A stretch of 64,000 nucleotides of DNA from Variovorax dokdonensis (GTDB taxonomy: Bacteria; Pseudomonadota; Gammaproteobacteria; Burkholderiales; Burkholderiaceae_C), in contig NZ_JASZYV010000002.1 in the NCBI RefSeq assembly GCF_030316895.1, positions 372,001 through 436,000 of the forward strand, given 5' to 3'. Shown one piece after another: positions 8,931 to 17,301 of the stretch. Within the stretch, counting starts at the first letter, position 1, and the number at the start of each line of letters is the position of its first letter. The position numbers and the translations under genes were made by a program. A model generated the notes under the pieces. That model did not search any database and was not told the DNA's origin. It was given only the letters and a program-made list of their open reading frames with translations.

Positions 8931-9208
8931 GAGGGCTGCTCCTGGGATGCAAGTTCGGATGTGGCCGGGACCAACGCGCCAGCCAATGCGCAGCGTGCGC
9001 AGATGCAGGCCTTGCCGCTGGCCTGAGGCGCTTGCCGCGCGACCTGTTCGATGAGGGCGGCGTCGATCGGCGTGCTCATGCACCAGCACGGGGGTTGCGC
9101 CTGCCCGGTGGCGCGTTCGACTTCGACCGCGCAGCGGTTGTCGCCACCGCACAGGGGGCAGCGGGTCGGGTCGACGTCGGCAGCGGCAGGCATGGCTCGC
9201 ATTGTCAT
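8927..9208 (-). CDS. Small cysteine-rich CWC-type protein
   Basis: A 93-residue protein rich in cysteine: CPLCGGDNRC near the N-terminus, PCWC in the middle and CICARC near the end, the pattern of the cysteine-rich CWC family. Such proteins probably bind a metal ion, but no biochemical role is established. The start is uncertain: methionines at 9208, 9202 and 9193 are all in frame and none has a strong Shine-Dalgarno. The stop overlaps the phosphofructokinase start by four bases, implying translational coupling. It is divergent from the acetyltransferase gene. Confidence 0.75.
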   Translation of the reverse strand: MTMRAMPAAADVDPTRCPLCGGDNRCAVEVERATGQAQPPCWCMSTPIDAALIEQVARQAPQASGKACICARCALAGALVPATSELASQEQPS

Positions 9209-9259
9209 CCACTCGCCTGCGTCATGGGTGTCGGGCGGCCAAGCGTGTAAGGTCGCGCC

Positions 9260-9811
9260 ATGCAATCACAGAAAGACCGGATGCTGGCCGGCGAGATGTA
9301 TGACCCCAGCGATCCGGAAATCCAGGCCGACCAGGCAGCCTGCCATGCGTGGCTGGCGCGCTTCAACTCGTCGCTGGGCGACGGCGCGCAAAGATGGCGC
9401 GTGCTGCTGCAGGAGCGCCTGGGCGCCGTAGGTGCCTCGGCAGTGATCCGCCCGCCGTTCCACTGCGACTACGGCTACAACATCTTCCTGGGCGAAGGTG
9501 TCTTCCTGAACTTCAACTGCACGGTGCTGGACGTGGTGCCGGTGCGCATCGGGGACCGCACGCAGGTCGGCCCGGGCGTGCAGATCCTGAGCGCCGACCA
9601 TCCCCGCAGCGCGCAGGAGCGAAGCATGGGACTGGAGTTCGGCCGGCCCGTGCTCATCGGCCGCGATGCCTGGATCGGGGCAGGGGCGCTCATCCTGCCC
9701 GGCGTCGTCATCGGCGACGGCGCGATCGTCGGGGCCGGCTGCGTGGTCACGCGCGACGTTCCCGCCGGCGCCACCGTGGTCGGCAATCCGGGGCGGGTCA
9801 GGCCTGCCTAG
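9260..9811 (+). CDS. Sugar O-acetyltransferase, maltose/galactoside acetyltransferase type
   Basis: Acetyl-CoA dependent acetyltransferase with a left-handed beta-helix (hexapeptide repeat) fold, 183 residues as usual for the Maa/LacA family. The N-terminal cap has the family pattern KDRMLAGEMYDPSDPE. The core contains FHCDYGYNIFLGEGVFLNFNC, then ILSADHP with the catalytic His, and C-terminal hexapeptide turns (LILPGVVIGDGAIVGAG). The natural acceptor sugar is unknown. A TAAGGT element lies six bases before the ATG with no Shine-Dalgarno between, suggesting a leaderless or near-leaderless message. The last four bases overlap the convergent DUF2917 gene. Confidence 0.92.
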   Translation: MQSQKDRMLAGEMYDPSDPEIQADQAACHAWLARFNSSLGDGAQRWRVLLQERLGAVGASAVIRPPFHCDYGYNIFLGEGVFLNFNCTVLDVVPVRIGDRTQVGPGVQILSADHPRSAQERSMGLEFGRPVLIGRDAWIGAGALILPGVVIGDGAIVGAGCVVTRDVPAGATVVGNPGRVRPA

Positions 9812-10146
9812 GTGCAGGCGGGCGTCAGGCCATCAGCCTGCGGCTGCGCGCGGCGACGATGCTTCGCGTCCGGCCTGGAGAAGACGGGTGCCGGCAGGGC
9901 CGCCGGCAGCGCGTGCCGAACCTCGATGTTCGAATCCTCGAAGGCCGACACCAGCACCCGGCGGTGGATGTCGCCTTCGAATTGCTCGCCGGCTTCCAGC
10001 ACGAGATCGCGCGGATCGTCGTCGAGCGTGAGCCAGACACAACCGCTGCGGCAGGCGATGCTGACGCCGGCGATGTCCTGCACGGTGAACAGGGCGCGGC
10101 GCGGCAGGTCCACGCGGAAATGGGCAACAGGGTCGTCGTTCGACAT
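9808..10146 (-). CDS. DUF2917 family protein
   Basis: A 112-residue protein recognised as DUF2917 from RSGCVWLTLDDDPRDLVLEAG and the following HRRVLVSAFED segment; the domain fills residues about 12-75 and is predicted to be a small all-beta cupin-like unit. A strong Shine-Dalgarno (AAGGAG) precedes the start at 10146. In Burkholderiales such genes are often divergent from a LysR regulator, as here, where the LysR start is 81 bases away with an inverted repeat between them. The function is unknown. The C-terminal 30 residues are basic, proline-rich and probably disordered. Confidence 0.8.
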   Translation of the reverse strand: MSNDDPVAHFRVDLPRRALFTVQDIAGVSIACRSGCVWLTLDDDPRDLVLEAGEQFEGDIHRRVLVSAFEDSNIEVRHALPAALPAPVFSRPDAKHRRRAQPQADGLTPACT

Positions 10147-10161
10147 GGCGTGCTCCTTCAC

Positions 10162-10176
10162 ATTCGACATGCGAAT
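10162..10176. promoter_or_regulatory. Inverted repeat, likely LysR operator
   Basis: ATTCG-ACATG-CGAAT, a 5-bp inverted repeat with a 5-base spacer, contains the T-N11-A arrangement that LysR-type regulators bind. It lies in the short space between the divergent DUF2917 and LysR genes, close to the DUF2917 start, and is followed by an AT-rich ATGAATATAT run. Confidence 0.5.
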
Positions 10177-10227
10177 GAATATATTGGGCGGCCCACCTGT
10201 CTGGCACGACCATTTGGAACTCGTCAC

Positions 10228-11157
10228 ATGCGCCCAGAGAATGCAAGACCTTGGCGCGACCTGCCGCCGCTCGAACTGCTGCGCAGCTTCGAATCGGCGG
10301 CCCGGCTGCTCAGCTTCACGCGGGCGGCGGATGAGCTGAGCCTCACGCAGTCGGCCGTCAGCCGGCAGATCCAGCAGTTGGAGCAAAGCCTGGGCGTGCT
10401 GCTGTTCGAACGGCGCCACCGTGCCCTGGGGCTGACCGAATCCGGGCGCATCCTGCAGCGGGCCACGTCCGAATGCCTGGAGCGGCTGCGCGATGCCACC
10501 GCGCGCCTGCATGCTGCGCCGATGCTGCGCCAAGTGGCCATCACATGCACGCCGGGCTTCGCCTCGCTGTGGCTGATCCCGCGCCTTTCGCATTTCACCG
10601 GCAGCCACCCGGGCGTGGATGTGCGCATCTCCGCAACGCTGGAAGTCATCGACGACCTGGATCGTGCGCGGCTGGACCTGGCGGTTCGCTTCGTTTCGAC
10701 CGCCATCGGCACCGGGCCGGCCCTGTTCGAGGAAACGGTCGTGCCGCTGTGCTCGCCGAGCGTGGCGCAGCGCGTGCGCGCGCCCTCCGACCTGGCCGAA
10801 CAAACGCTGCTGACCATCGATTCGCCTGCCGGCAATCATGAGACGCCGACCATCGACTGGGAGCCTTGGCTGGAGATCATGGGCCTGACCGACCTGCGCA
10901 TGAAGAGCACGCTGCGCTTTACCCACTACACCGATGCGGTGGCGGCTGCGGTGGCTGGTCAGGGGGTGGTGATTGGTCGCCTGCCGTTGCTGGGCGAATT
11001 GGTGCGCGACGGCCGCTTGGTCGCACCACTGGGCGCGGGCGCCGCTACGCAGCGCGGCCAATTCGTCGAGGTGTCGCGTCGCGGCGCCGCGAATGCCGAT
11101 GCGCAGGACTTCATCCGCTGGTTGCGCACCGAGGCGGCATTGATGCCGAAGAGCTGA
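10228..11157 (+). CDS. LysR-family transcriptional regulator, GcvA-like
   Basis: A 309-residue DNA-binding regulator. The N-terminal winged helix-turn-helix covers residues about 12-70 (LRSFESAARLLSFTRAADEL, SLTQSAVSRQIQQLEQ, LFERRHRALGLTESG), followed by a linker helix and a periplasmic-binding-protein-like effector domain from about residue 95. The HTH and the TCTPGFASLWLIPRL segment resemble the GcvA subgroup. It is divergent from the DUF2917 gene, which is its most likely target through the inverted repeat at 10162-10176. The start at 10228 places the HTH at the usual distance from the N-terminus. The inducer is unknown. Confidence 0.9.
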   Translation: MRPENARPWRDLPPLELLRSFESAARLLSFTRAADELSLTQSAVSRQIQQLEQSLGVLLFERRHRALGLTESGRILQRATSECLERLRDATARLHAAPMLRQVAITCTPGFASLWLIPRLSHFTGSHPGVDVRISATLEVIDDLDRARLDLAVRFVSTAIGTGPALFEETVVPLCSPSVAQRVRAPSDLAEQTLLTIDSPAGNHETPTIDWEPWLEIMGLTDLRMKSTLRFTHYTDAVAAAVAGQGVVIGRLPLLGELVRDGRLVAPLGAGAATQRGQFVEVSRRGAANADAQDFIRWLRTEAALMPKS

Positions 11158-11187
11158 GGTTCGAAGGCGAGGCGGCCGGCGGATGCC

Positions 11188-11517
11188 TCAGGCGGACAGG
11201 GACAGGTCTTTGGGCAATTCGAAGTTCGTGTGACGCGTCAGGAACCGGATGTCGCAGTCGCCGATGGTGATGACGTCGCCGTGCCGCAACTCCACCTGCT
11301 TGATCAAGCGGCCGTTGACGAGCGTGCCGTTGCGGCTGCCCAGGTCGATGAGCCAGGTGGTCTGCCCTTCCACGCGGAGCTCCGCGTGATGGCGGCTGGC
11401 CCGCGGGTGGTCGATCTGGACATCGTTGTCCGCGTTGCGCCCGATCAATGTGCGGTCCCCTGAGAGTTCGATCTGTCTTGCAGAACTGTTCTTGCGCATC
11501 AGAAGAAGTCGGGCCAT
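11188..11517 (-). CDS. FHA domain protein
   Basis: A 109-residue protein consisting of a single forkhead-associated domain. All core phosphothreonine-binding residues are visible: GRNADNDVQID (Arg), RASRHHAELR (Ser and His), and DLGSRNGTLVNG (Asn). FHA domains read threonine-phosphorylated proteins. The N-terminus MARLLLMRKNSSARQIEL goes directly into the first strand. It is convergent with the LysR gene and alone on its strand; no kinase gene is adjacent. A second FHA-only gene occurs at 27339-27764. The partner is unknown. Confidence 0.88.
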   Translation of the reverse strand: MARLLLMRKNSSARQIELSGDRTLIGRNADNDVQIDHPRASRHHAELRVEGQTTWLIDLGSRNGTLVNGRLIKQVELRHGDVITIGDCDIRFLTRHTNFELPKDLSLSA

Positions 11518-11647
11518 GGATCGTGCCTTGCGATCAGCAGGTGTTTGCAGGGATGCAAGGAGTGTAACCTAATGTGTTACATGCGTGTCATCCCATTTGA
11601 TTAGGACTCCTCTGGGTGTTGGCAAATCCGAGACGCTTGCCCAAAGA

Positions 11648-11676
11648 AAAAGGGCGCCCTCGTCAGGCGCCCTTTT
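11648..11676 (-). terminator. Rho-independent terminator of glcB
   Basis: An 11-bp perfect stem (AAAAGGGCGCC paired with GGCGCCCTTTT) with a 7-base loop lies 16 bases beyond the malate synthase stop. Read on the minus strand it is followed by more T residues, as expected for an intrinsic terminator of that gene. Confidence 0.9.
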
Positions 11677-11692
11677 CATGCTTGGCGGCGGT

Positions 11693-13879
11693 TCAGCTGG
11701 CCTTGACCTTCAGGCGCCAGGCATGCAGCAAGGGCTCGGTGTAGCCGCTGGGTTGCTCGATGCCCTTGAACACGAGGTCCTGTGCAGCCTGGTAGGCAGC
11801 ACTGGTCTTGAAGTTGCCCGCCATGTTCTTGTAGAGCGGATCGCCTGCGTTCTGCTTGTCCACCACGGCGGCCATGCGCTCGAACGTGGCGTTGACCTGC
11901 TCCTTCGTCACCACGCCGTGCAGCAGCCAGTTGGCAATGTGCTGGCTGGAGATGCGAAGCGTCGCGCGATCTTCCATCAGGCCCACGTCGTGGATGTCGG
12001 GCACCTTGGAGCAGCCCACACCCTGGTCGATCCAGCGCACGACGTAGCCCAGGATGCCCTGGACGTTGTTGTCCAGTTCCTGCTGCTTCTCGGCGTCGCT
12101 CCACTTGGCTTCGGGCGCGATCGGCACCTGCAGCAGGCCGCCGAGCAGGTTGTCGCGCTCGGCGTTGTCGTCGATCTTCTCGAGTTCCTTCTGCACGTCC
12201 GCAACGTTGACCTGGTGGTAGTGCAGCGCGTGCAATGTGGCGGCGGTCGGCGAGGGGACCCATGCGGTGTTGGCGCCGGCCTTGGGGTGGCCGATCTTCT
12301 GCTCGAGCATGGCGGCCATCAGATCAGGCATGGCCCACATGCCCTTGCCGATCTGCGCGCGGCCGCGCAGGCCGCAGCCCAGGCCGACGAGTACGTTGTT
12401 CTTCTCGTAGGCGGTGATCCAGGGCGTGGTCTTCATGTCGCCCTTGCGCAGCATCGGGCCGCCCTGCATGGCGGTGTGCATCTCGTCGCCGGTGCGGTCC
12501 AGGAAGCCGGTGTTGATGAAGGCCACGCGAGCTTCGGCCGCGGCGATGCAGGCCTTCAGGTTGACGCTGGTGCGGCGCTCCTCGTCCATGATGCCCAGCT
12601 TGACCGTGTTTTCGGGCAGGCCCAGCAGTTTCTCGACGCGCGCAAACAGCGCGGAGGCGAAGGCCACTTCCTGGGGGCCGTGCATCTTGGGCTTGACGAT
12701 GTAGACGCTGCCGGTGCGCGAGTTGCGGATGCCGTTGGCGCCCTGGCCCTTCAGGTCGTAGGTGGCGATGGTCGTCGTGATGACGGCATCCATGATGCCT
12801 TCGGGAATTTCCTTGCCGCCGTCCCAGAGGATGGCGGGATTGGTCATCAGGTGGCCCACGTTGCGCACGAACATGAGCGAGCGGCCGTGCAGGGACACCG
12901 GCTTGCCGTCGGCGCCGGTATAGACGCGATCGGGATTGAGGCGGCGGGTGAAGGTGGAGCCGCCCTTGGCGACTTCCTCGGTCAAGGTGCCCAGCTGGAT
13001 GCCCAGCCAGTTCGAATAGGCGACCACCTTGTCGGCCGCGTCGACCACAGCCACCGAGTCTTCCAGGTCGAGGATGGTCGACAGGGCGGCTTCGAGAACC
13101 ACGTCGCTCACGCCGGCCGCATCGGTCTTGCCGATCGGCGTGCTGCGGTCGATCTGGATGTCGATGTGGATGCCGTTGTGCTTGAGCAGCACCGCGCTGG
13201 GCGCCGCCGCGTCACCTTGGAAGCCGATGAACTGAGCCGGGTCGGCCAGGCCAGTGGTGCCGCCGGGCATGGCGACGATCAGCTTGCCGCCGGTGACGCT
13301 GTAGCCCTGTGCATCCTTGTGCGAGCCCTGCGCCAGCGGTGCCGACTGGTCGAGAAACTGTCGGGCGAAGGCGATGACTTTGGCACCGCGCACCGGGTTG
13401 TAGCCCTTGCCCTTTTCGGCGCCGTCGGACTCGGGAATGGCATCGGTGCCGTAGAGCGCGTCGTAGAGCGAACCCCAGCGTGCGTTGGCGGCGTTGAGCG
13501 CGTAGCGCGCGTTCAGGATCGGGACCACCAGCTGGGGGCCGGCCTGCAGGGCCAGTTCGGCGTCGACGTTGGTCGTGCTGGCCTTGACGTTGGTCGGATG
13601 CGGCTGCAGGTAGCCGATCTTTTCCAGGAAAGCGCGGTAGCCCGGCATGTTCTTGATCGGGCCGGGGTTGGCCTTGTGCCAGGCATCGAGCTCGGATTGC
13701 AGGCGGTCGCGCTCGGCCAGCAACTGGGCGTTCTGGGGCGCGAACTCGTCGACGATGTCTGAAAAGCCTTTCCAGAAGACGTCGCTGGCAATGCCGGTGC
13801 CCGGCAGCACCTGGTCTTCGACGAAGCGGTACAACTCGGTGGCCACCTGAAGGCCGTGGGCTTGGGTGCGTTCGGTCAT
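11693..13879 (-). CDS. glcB: Malate synthase G
   Basis: Condenses glyoxylate and acetyl-CoA to malate, serving the glyoxylate shunt and growth on glycolate. The 728-residue length fits the G isoform (about 720) rather than the shorter A isoform. Diagnostic stretches are [51 protein letters not shown] and [17 protein letters not shown]. Transcription ends at a strong terminator. The gene is divergent from the CoA-transferase operon; the AT-rich spacer between them holds a 14-bp palindrome. No isocitrate lyase gene is in view. Confidence 0.97.
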   Translation of the reverse strand: MTERTQAHGLQVATELYRFVEDQVLPGTGIASDVFWKGFSDIVDEFAPQNAQLLAERDRLQSELDAWHKANPGPIKNMPGYRAFLEKIGYLQPHPTNVKASTTNVDAELALQAGPQLVVPILNARYALNAANARWGSLYDALYGTDAIPESDGAEKGKGYNPVRGAKVIAFARQFLDQSAPLAQGSHKDAQGYSVTGGKLIVAMPGGTTGLADPAQFIGFQGDAAAPSAVLLKHNGIHIDIQIDRSTPIGKTDAAGVSDVVLEAALSTILDLEDSVAVVDAADKVVAYSNWLGIQLGTLTEEVAKGGSTFTRRLNPDRVYTGADGKPVSLHGRSLMFVRNVGHLMTNPAILWDGGKEIPEGIMDAVITTTIATYDLKGQGANGIRNSRTGSVYIVKPKMHGPQEVAFASALFARVEKLLGLPENTVKLGIMDEERRTSVNLKACIAAAEARVAFINTGFLDRTGDEMHTAMQGGPMLRKGDMKTTPWITAYEKNNVLVGLGCGLRGRAQIGKGMWAMPDLMAAMLEQKIGHPKAGANTAWVPSPTAATLHALHYHQVNVADVQKELEKIDDNAERDNLLGGLLQVPIAPEAKWSDAEKQQELDNNVQGILGYVVRWIDQGVGCSKVPDIHDVGLMEDRATLRISSQHIANWLLHGVVTKEQVNATFERMAAVVDKQNAGDPLYKNMAGNFKTSAAYQAAQDLVFKGIEQPSGYTEPLLHAWRLKVKAS

Positions 13880-13988
13880 GTTTTCTGAACCTCTCTGGCT
13901 GAACGATTACTTGGGGAAGACGGGGCCTGCGGCGCCGCAAGAAGAGGGCCGACAAGCGTCAACCCTGTACTTTATTTGATACTTGGCA

Positions 13989-14002
13989 GAAGATTAATCT
14001 TC
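13989..14002. promoter_or_regulatory. 14-bp perfect palindrome in the glcB / CoA-transferase spacer
   Basis: GAAGATTAATCTTC is perfectly self-complementary and sits in the AT-rich spacer between divergent genes, 18 bases before the CoA-transferase start and about 110 before glcB. It is a good candidate operator, perhaps for the LysR regulator encoded at the end of the same operon (15246-16319). Binding is inferred only. Confidence 0.5.
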
Positions 14003-14019
14003 GCAAAATCCAATAATTG

Positions 14020-15249
14020 ATGACGAAAATGAAGGTAATGCCCTACGAAGGCATCCGGGTGGTGGAATTCACCCACATGGTCATGGGCCCCACCTGCGGG
14101 CTTCTGTTGGGCGACCTGGGCGCCGAAGTCATCAAGGTCGAACCGCTGGAAGGCGACAGCACCCGGCGCCTGCTCGGCTCCGGATCGGGCTTCTTTCCCG
14201 CATTCAACCGCAACAAGAAGAGCATTGCACTGGACCTGAAGTCGGCGCAAGGCCGTGAAGTGGCGCTGCGTCTGGTGGCGAGCGCGGACATCGTCAGCGA
14301 AAACTTCAAGCCCGGCACGATGAAGAAGCTCGGCCTGGACTACGAGACCTTGCGTGCGCTCAACCCGCGGCTCATCTACGTCAGCCTCAAGGGCTTCCTG
14401 CCCGGCCCCTACGACCATCGAACCGCGCTGGATGAAGTGGTGCAGATGATGGGCGGGCTGGCCTACATGACCGGTCGCCCGGGCGACCCGCTGCGCGCGG
14501 GCAGCAGTGTCAACGACATCATGGGCGGCTTGTTCGGTGCCATCGGGGCCATGGCCGCGTTGCGCCAGCGTGACCAGACTGGCAAGGGCTGTGAGGTCCA
14601 GTCTGCCCTGTTCGAGAACAACGTCTTGCTGGTGGCCCAGCACATGATGCAGTTCGCGGCCACCGGCCAGCCGGCCGATCCGATGCCCGCCCGCATCTCG
14701 GCCTGGGGCATCTACGACGTGTTCACCGTTAAGAATGGCGAGCAGATCTTCCTTGCGGCCGTGAGCGATGGCCAATGGAAGACCTTTTGCCAGGCCATGG
14801 GCTGGTCCGAGTGGCGCGACGACCCGCGCCTGGCCACCAACAACGACCGCGTGCGTGCGCGTGAGTGGCTCATTCCGCTGCTGCGCGAGCGCCTGGCTGT
14901 CCACGAAGCAGCCGAACTGGCCACGCTCTTCGAACGTCACGAACTGCCATTTGCGCCCATCACCCGCCCGCAGGATCTGTTCGAAGATCCGCACCTGATC
15001 GCCACCGGCGGCCTGGCGCCGGTGCGCATGAACGACGGACACATGGCGCCGGTACCCCTATTGCCGTTCACGATGAACGGCGATCGCCCTGGCGTGCGCC
15101 TGCAGCCGCCAGCCATCGGGGAGCACACGGGCGATCTGCTGGGCCAACTGGGCTACACGCCTGACCAGATCGCGCGAATGCAAGACGCAGGCGTGGTACG
15201 CGCAGCGCAAGGCGCGCAGCCGTCTTCGACCGCGGAAGGGGCGCCATGA
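14020..15249 (+). CDS. CaiB/BaiF family CoA-transferase
   Basis: Family III CoA-transferase, moving CoA between organic acids through an enzyme-bound aspartyl intermediate. About 409 residues, normal for the family. Visible are EGIRVVEFTHMVMGPTCGLLLGDLGA near the N-terminus, GAEVIKVEPLEGD, a NRNKKSIALDLKSAQG segment, and YDHRTALDEVVQMMGGLAYMTG in the region of the active-site Asp. Starts at 14020, 14029 and 14038 are all possible; the last (MPYEG) begins right at the conserved domain and has GAAGG just before it. The stop overlaps the LysR start (ATGA). The acid substrates cannot be told from the sequence; divergence from glcB hints at small-acid metabolism. Confidence 0.9.
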   Translation: MTKMKVMPYEGIRVVEFTHMVMGPTCGLLLGDLGAEVIKVEPLEGDSTRRLLGSGSGFFPAFNRNKKSIALDLKSAQGREVALRLVASADIVSENFKPGTMKKLGLDYETLRALNPRLIYVSLKGFLPGPYDHRTALDEVVQMMGGLAYMTGRPGDPLRAGSSVNDIMGGLFGAIGAMAALRQRDQTGKGCEVQSALFENNVLLVAQHMMQFAATGQPADPMPARISAWGIYDVFTVKNGEQIFLAAVSDGQWKTFCQAMGWSEWRDDPRLATNNDRVRAREWLIPLLRERLAVHEAAELATLFERHELPFAPITRPQDLFEDPHLIATGGLAPVRMNDGHMAPVPLLPFTMNGDRPGVRLQPPAIGEHTGDLLGQLGYTPDQIARMQDAGVVRAAQGAQPSSTAEGAP

Positions 15250-16319
15250 GCAGCGCGGGCAGCCGCACAGACCGCCTGCGCCAGCTGGAGACCTTCGTCG
15301 CGGTCGCCACGCGCGGCGGGCTCACGGCGGCCGCCAAGGTCGAGGGCGTGGCGCCGGCGGTCGTCGGTCGCCGGCTCGATGCGCTGGAGGAACGGCTGGG
15401 GGTGAAGCTGCTCATCCGCACGACGCGACGCGTCTCGCTCACCCACGAAGGCAGTGCCTTCCTCGAAGACTGCCAGCGCGTGCTGGTGGAGCTTGCCAAT
15501 GCCGAGGCCAGCGTCAGCGCCGGCCGGGTCAAGGCGAGCGGCCATCTGCGCGTCACGGCACCTGCCGGCTTCGGACGCCGCCACGTGGCGCCCCTGGTGC
15601 CGCGCTTTCATGCGCTGCACCCCGAAGTCACCATCTCGCTGAATCTCAGCGACCGGGTGATCGACGTGGCCGGCGAGAACTTCGATTGCGCAGTGCGGGT
15701 GGGCGATCTGCCCGATTCCTCCCTCATCAGCATGCGGCTGGCCGACAACCGACGCCGCTGCGTCGCCACGCCGGAGTTTCTGCGGCAACATGGCCGGCCG
15801 CAGCATCCTTCGGATCTGGCGCGCTTCAACTGCCTGACCTTGTCCAGCGACGCTTCGCAGACGCGCGGATGGGCATTCCGAGTGCCGCGCGCCGCGCAGG
15901 GACGCGATCACGAACGCGGCCATGCGGACGCTCACCGTGACGACGCCGGTCAGCCGGGTGGCGACCACGAAGTCATCCACCTCAAGCCCACCGGGCCGCT
16001 GGACTGCTCCGACGGACAGGTGCTTCATGACTGGTGCCTGGCGGGCCTGGGCATCGCCTGGCGCAGCACCTGGGAAGTGGAAGCCGAAATCGATGCCGGC
16101 CTGTTGGTGCCTGTGCTCGACGAGTTCGCCGCGCCGCCCAACGGCATCTACGCCGTCTTTCCGCAGCGCAAGCACTTGCCGCTGCGCGTGCGCCTGTGGC
16201 TGGATTTCCTCAAGAGCGAGTATGGTCGGCCCGACTATTGGGGCGGCACAATCGCACCGGCTTCGCGCAGGGCGATGCCACCGGCCCCGTCCACCACGAT
16301 CCACCGAAAGCGCGCCTGA
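15246..16319 (+). CDS. LysR-family regulator (CrgA-like) with a His/Asp-rich insert
   Basis: A 357-residue LysR regulator. The HTH spans residues about 8-65 (LRQLETFVAVATRGGLTAAA, VGRRLDALEERLGVKLLIRTTR) and the effector domain follows, with the CrgA-type RVGDLPDSSL and PLDCSDGQVLHDWCLAGLGI motifs. Between WAFRV and EVIHLKP (residues about 214-241) is a 28-residue stretch rich in His, Asp, Arg and Gly where relatives known to me have one or two residues. The C-terminus also runs about 30 residues past the usual end. Its start overlaps the CoA-transferase stop and its stop overlaps the DUF2214 start (TGATG), so it is the middle gene of a three-gene operon and probably controls it. Confidence 0.88.
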   Translation: MSSAGSRTDRLRQLETFVAVATRGGLTAAAKVEGVAPAVVGRRLDALEERLGVKLLIRTTRRVSLTHEGSAFLEDCQRVLVELANAEASVSAGRVKASGHLRVTAPAGFGRRHVAPLVPRFHALHPEVTISLNLSDRVIDVAGENFDCAVRVGDLPDSSLISMRLADNRRRCVATPEFLRQHGRPQHPSDLARFNCLTLSSDASQTRGWAFRVPRAAQGRDHERGHADAHRDDAGQPGGDHEVIHLKPTGPLDCSDGQVLHDWCLAGLGIAWRSTWEVEAEIDAGLLVPVLDEFAAPPNGIYAVFPQRKHLPLRVRLWLDFLKSEYGRPDYWGGTIAPASRRAMPPAPSTTIHRKRA

Positions 16320-16771
16320 TGACCCTCGAAGCCATCCTTGCCTACGTTCACATCCTTGCCATCCTGACCATGGTGGTGTTCATTGCCAGCGAAGCCGCGC
16401 TGTGCCGCGTGGAGTGGATCAACAAGGCGGTGGTCGAGCGTCTGGCGAGGGTCGACATGGTCTACGGGATCGCCGCCGTCATGGTGCTTGCCACAGGCAT
16501 CATCCGGACGGTCTGGGGCGTGAAGGGCTCTGCCTGGTATTGGACGAACCCGTTGCTGCACGTGAAGCTCACGCTGTTCGTCATCGTCGGCATCATCTCC
16601 ATCTTCCCGACGCTCACTTACATGCGCTGGCGCAAGGCGGTGCGCGCCGGCGGTGCACTGCCGGCCGAGGCCGAGGTGCGCAAGACTCGCCGCCTGGTCA
16701 TGATCCAGGCACATCTGATTGCGGTCATCCCGCTGTTCGCGGTCTTTCTCGCACGCGGCTTCGGCAAGTAG
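16319..16771 (+). CDS. DUF2214 family membrane protein
   Basis: A 150-residue inner-membrane protein with four predicted helices: ILAYVHILAILTMVVFIASE, VDMVYGIAAVMVLATGIIR, the VKLTLFVIVGIISIFPTLTY stretch, and LVMIQAHLIAVIPLFAVFLA. Conserved histidines sit in the first, third and fourth helices (YVHI, LLHVK, QAHL), a pattern that resembles haem- or copper-associated membrane proteins such as CopD relatives, although DUF2214 itself has no established function. Its start codon shares one base with the LysR stop. A bidirectional terminator follows 24 bases after the stop. Confidence 0.82.
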   Translation: MTLEAILAYVHILAILTMVVFIASEAALCRVEWINKAVVERLARVDMVYGIAAVMVLATGIIRTVWGVKGSAWYWTNPLLHVKLTLFVIVGIISIFPTLTYMRWRKAVRAGGALPAEAEVRKTRRLVMIQAHLIAVIPLFAVFLARGFGK

Positions 16772-16795
16772 CCCGGGCCACGCCAGGAAAAACAA

Positions 16796-16817
16796 AAGGC
16801 CCGCATCTGCGGGCCTT
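16796..16817. terminator. Bidirectional intrinsic terminator
   Basis: AAGGCCCGC-ATCT-GCGGGCCTT, a 9-bp perfect stem with a 4-base loop, lies between the convergent DUF2214 and PsiF-type genes. It is preceded by an A-run and followed by a short T-containing tail, so it can serve both strands. Confidence 0.85.
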
Positions 16818-16856
16818 GTTCGTTGTGCGCCCGCGTTTCGGGCGGCGGTCAGTGCA

Positions 16857-17132
16857 TCAACCCTTGACCGCTTCCTGCTCGCACTTCTTCATGAAGCTCG
16901 ACTTGGCGGCGCCGGCCAGCGCCTTGCCGTTCTTGTCGACGGCCTTGGCCGCGCAGGCCGCCGCCGCACCGTCCATCGCGTCCTTCTCGCACTTCTTGAC
17001 GAAGCTGGACTTGGCTGCGCCGCTCAGGGGCTTGCCGTTCTTGTCGACCGCCTTGGCATCGCAGCTCTGTGCCTGCGCGGCACCGGCGAGGAGGCAGGTG
17101 CCCAGAACAACAAAGGAAAGGAGCTTTTTCAT
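16857..17132 (-). CDS. PsiF repeat protein, exported
   Basis: A 91-residue small periplasmic protein. It starts at 17132 with a clear signal peptide (MKKLLSFVVLGTCLLAGAAQAQ), with GGAAAGGAG just upstream on the minus strand as ribosome binding site. The mature part is two copies of one unit: CDAKAVDKNGKPLSGAAKSS followed by FVKKCE, and then CAAKAVDKNGKALAGAAKSS followed by FMKKCE. Each unit has two cysteines that may pair. PsiF of E. coli is induced by phosphate starvation; its molecular role is unknown. The frame is open further upstream but that part has no signal character. Confidence 0.87.
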   Translation of the reverse strand: MKKLLSFVVLGTCLLAGAAQAQSCDAKAVDKNGKPLSGAAKSSFVKKCEKDAMDGAAAACAAKAVDKNGKALAGAAKSSFMKKCEQEAVKG

Positions 17133-17301
17133 GATGACGTAGACCTTCGCAATGGTTGAACAGAAACGTTGCCCGAATGTCGGGCTGCCCATCCTAACGG
17201 TCGAAGGCGCCGGACGGATGACCGGCGATGGGCCTGATCGCATGCGGGTGTCCATGTTCGAGGTGGCGGGTGAAACCGGGGCCGCCCGGTAAAATCCGCC
17301 G

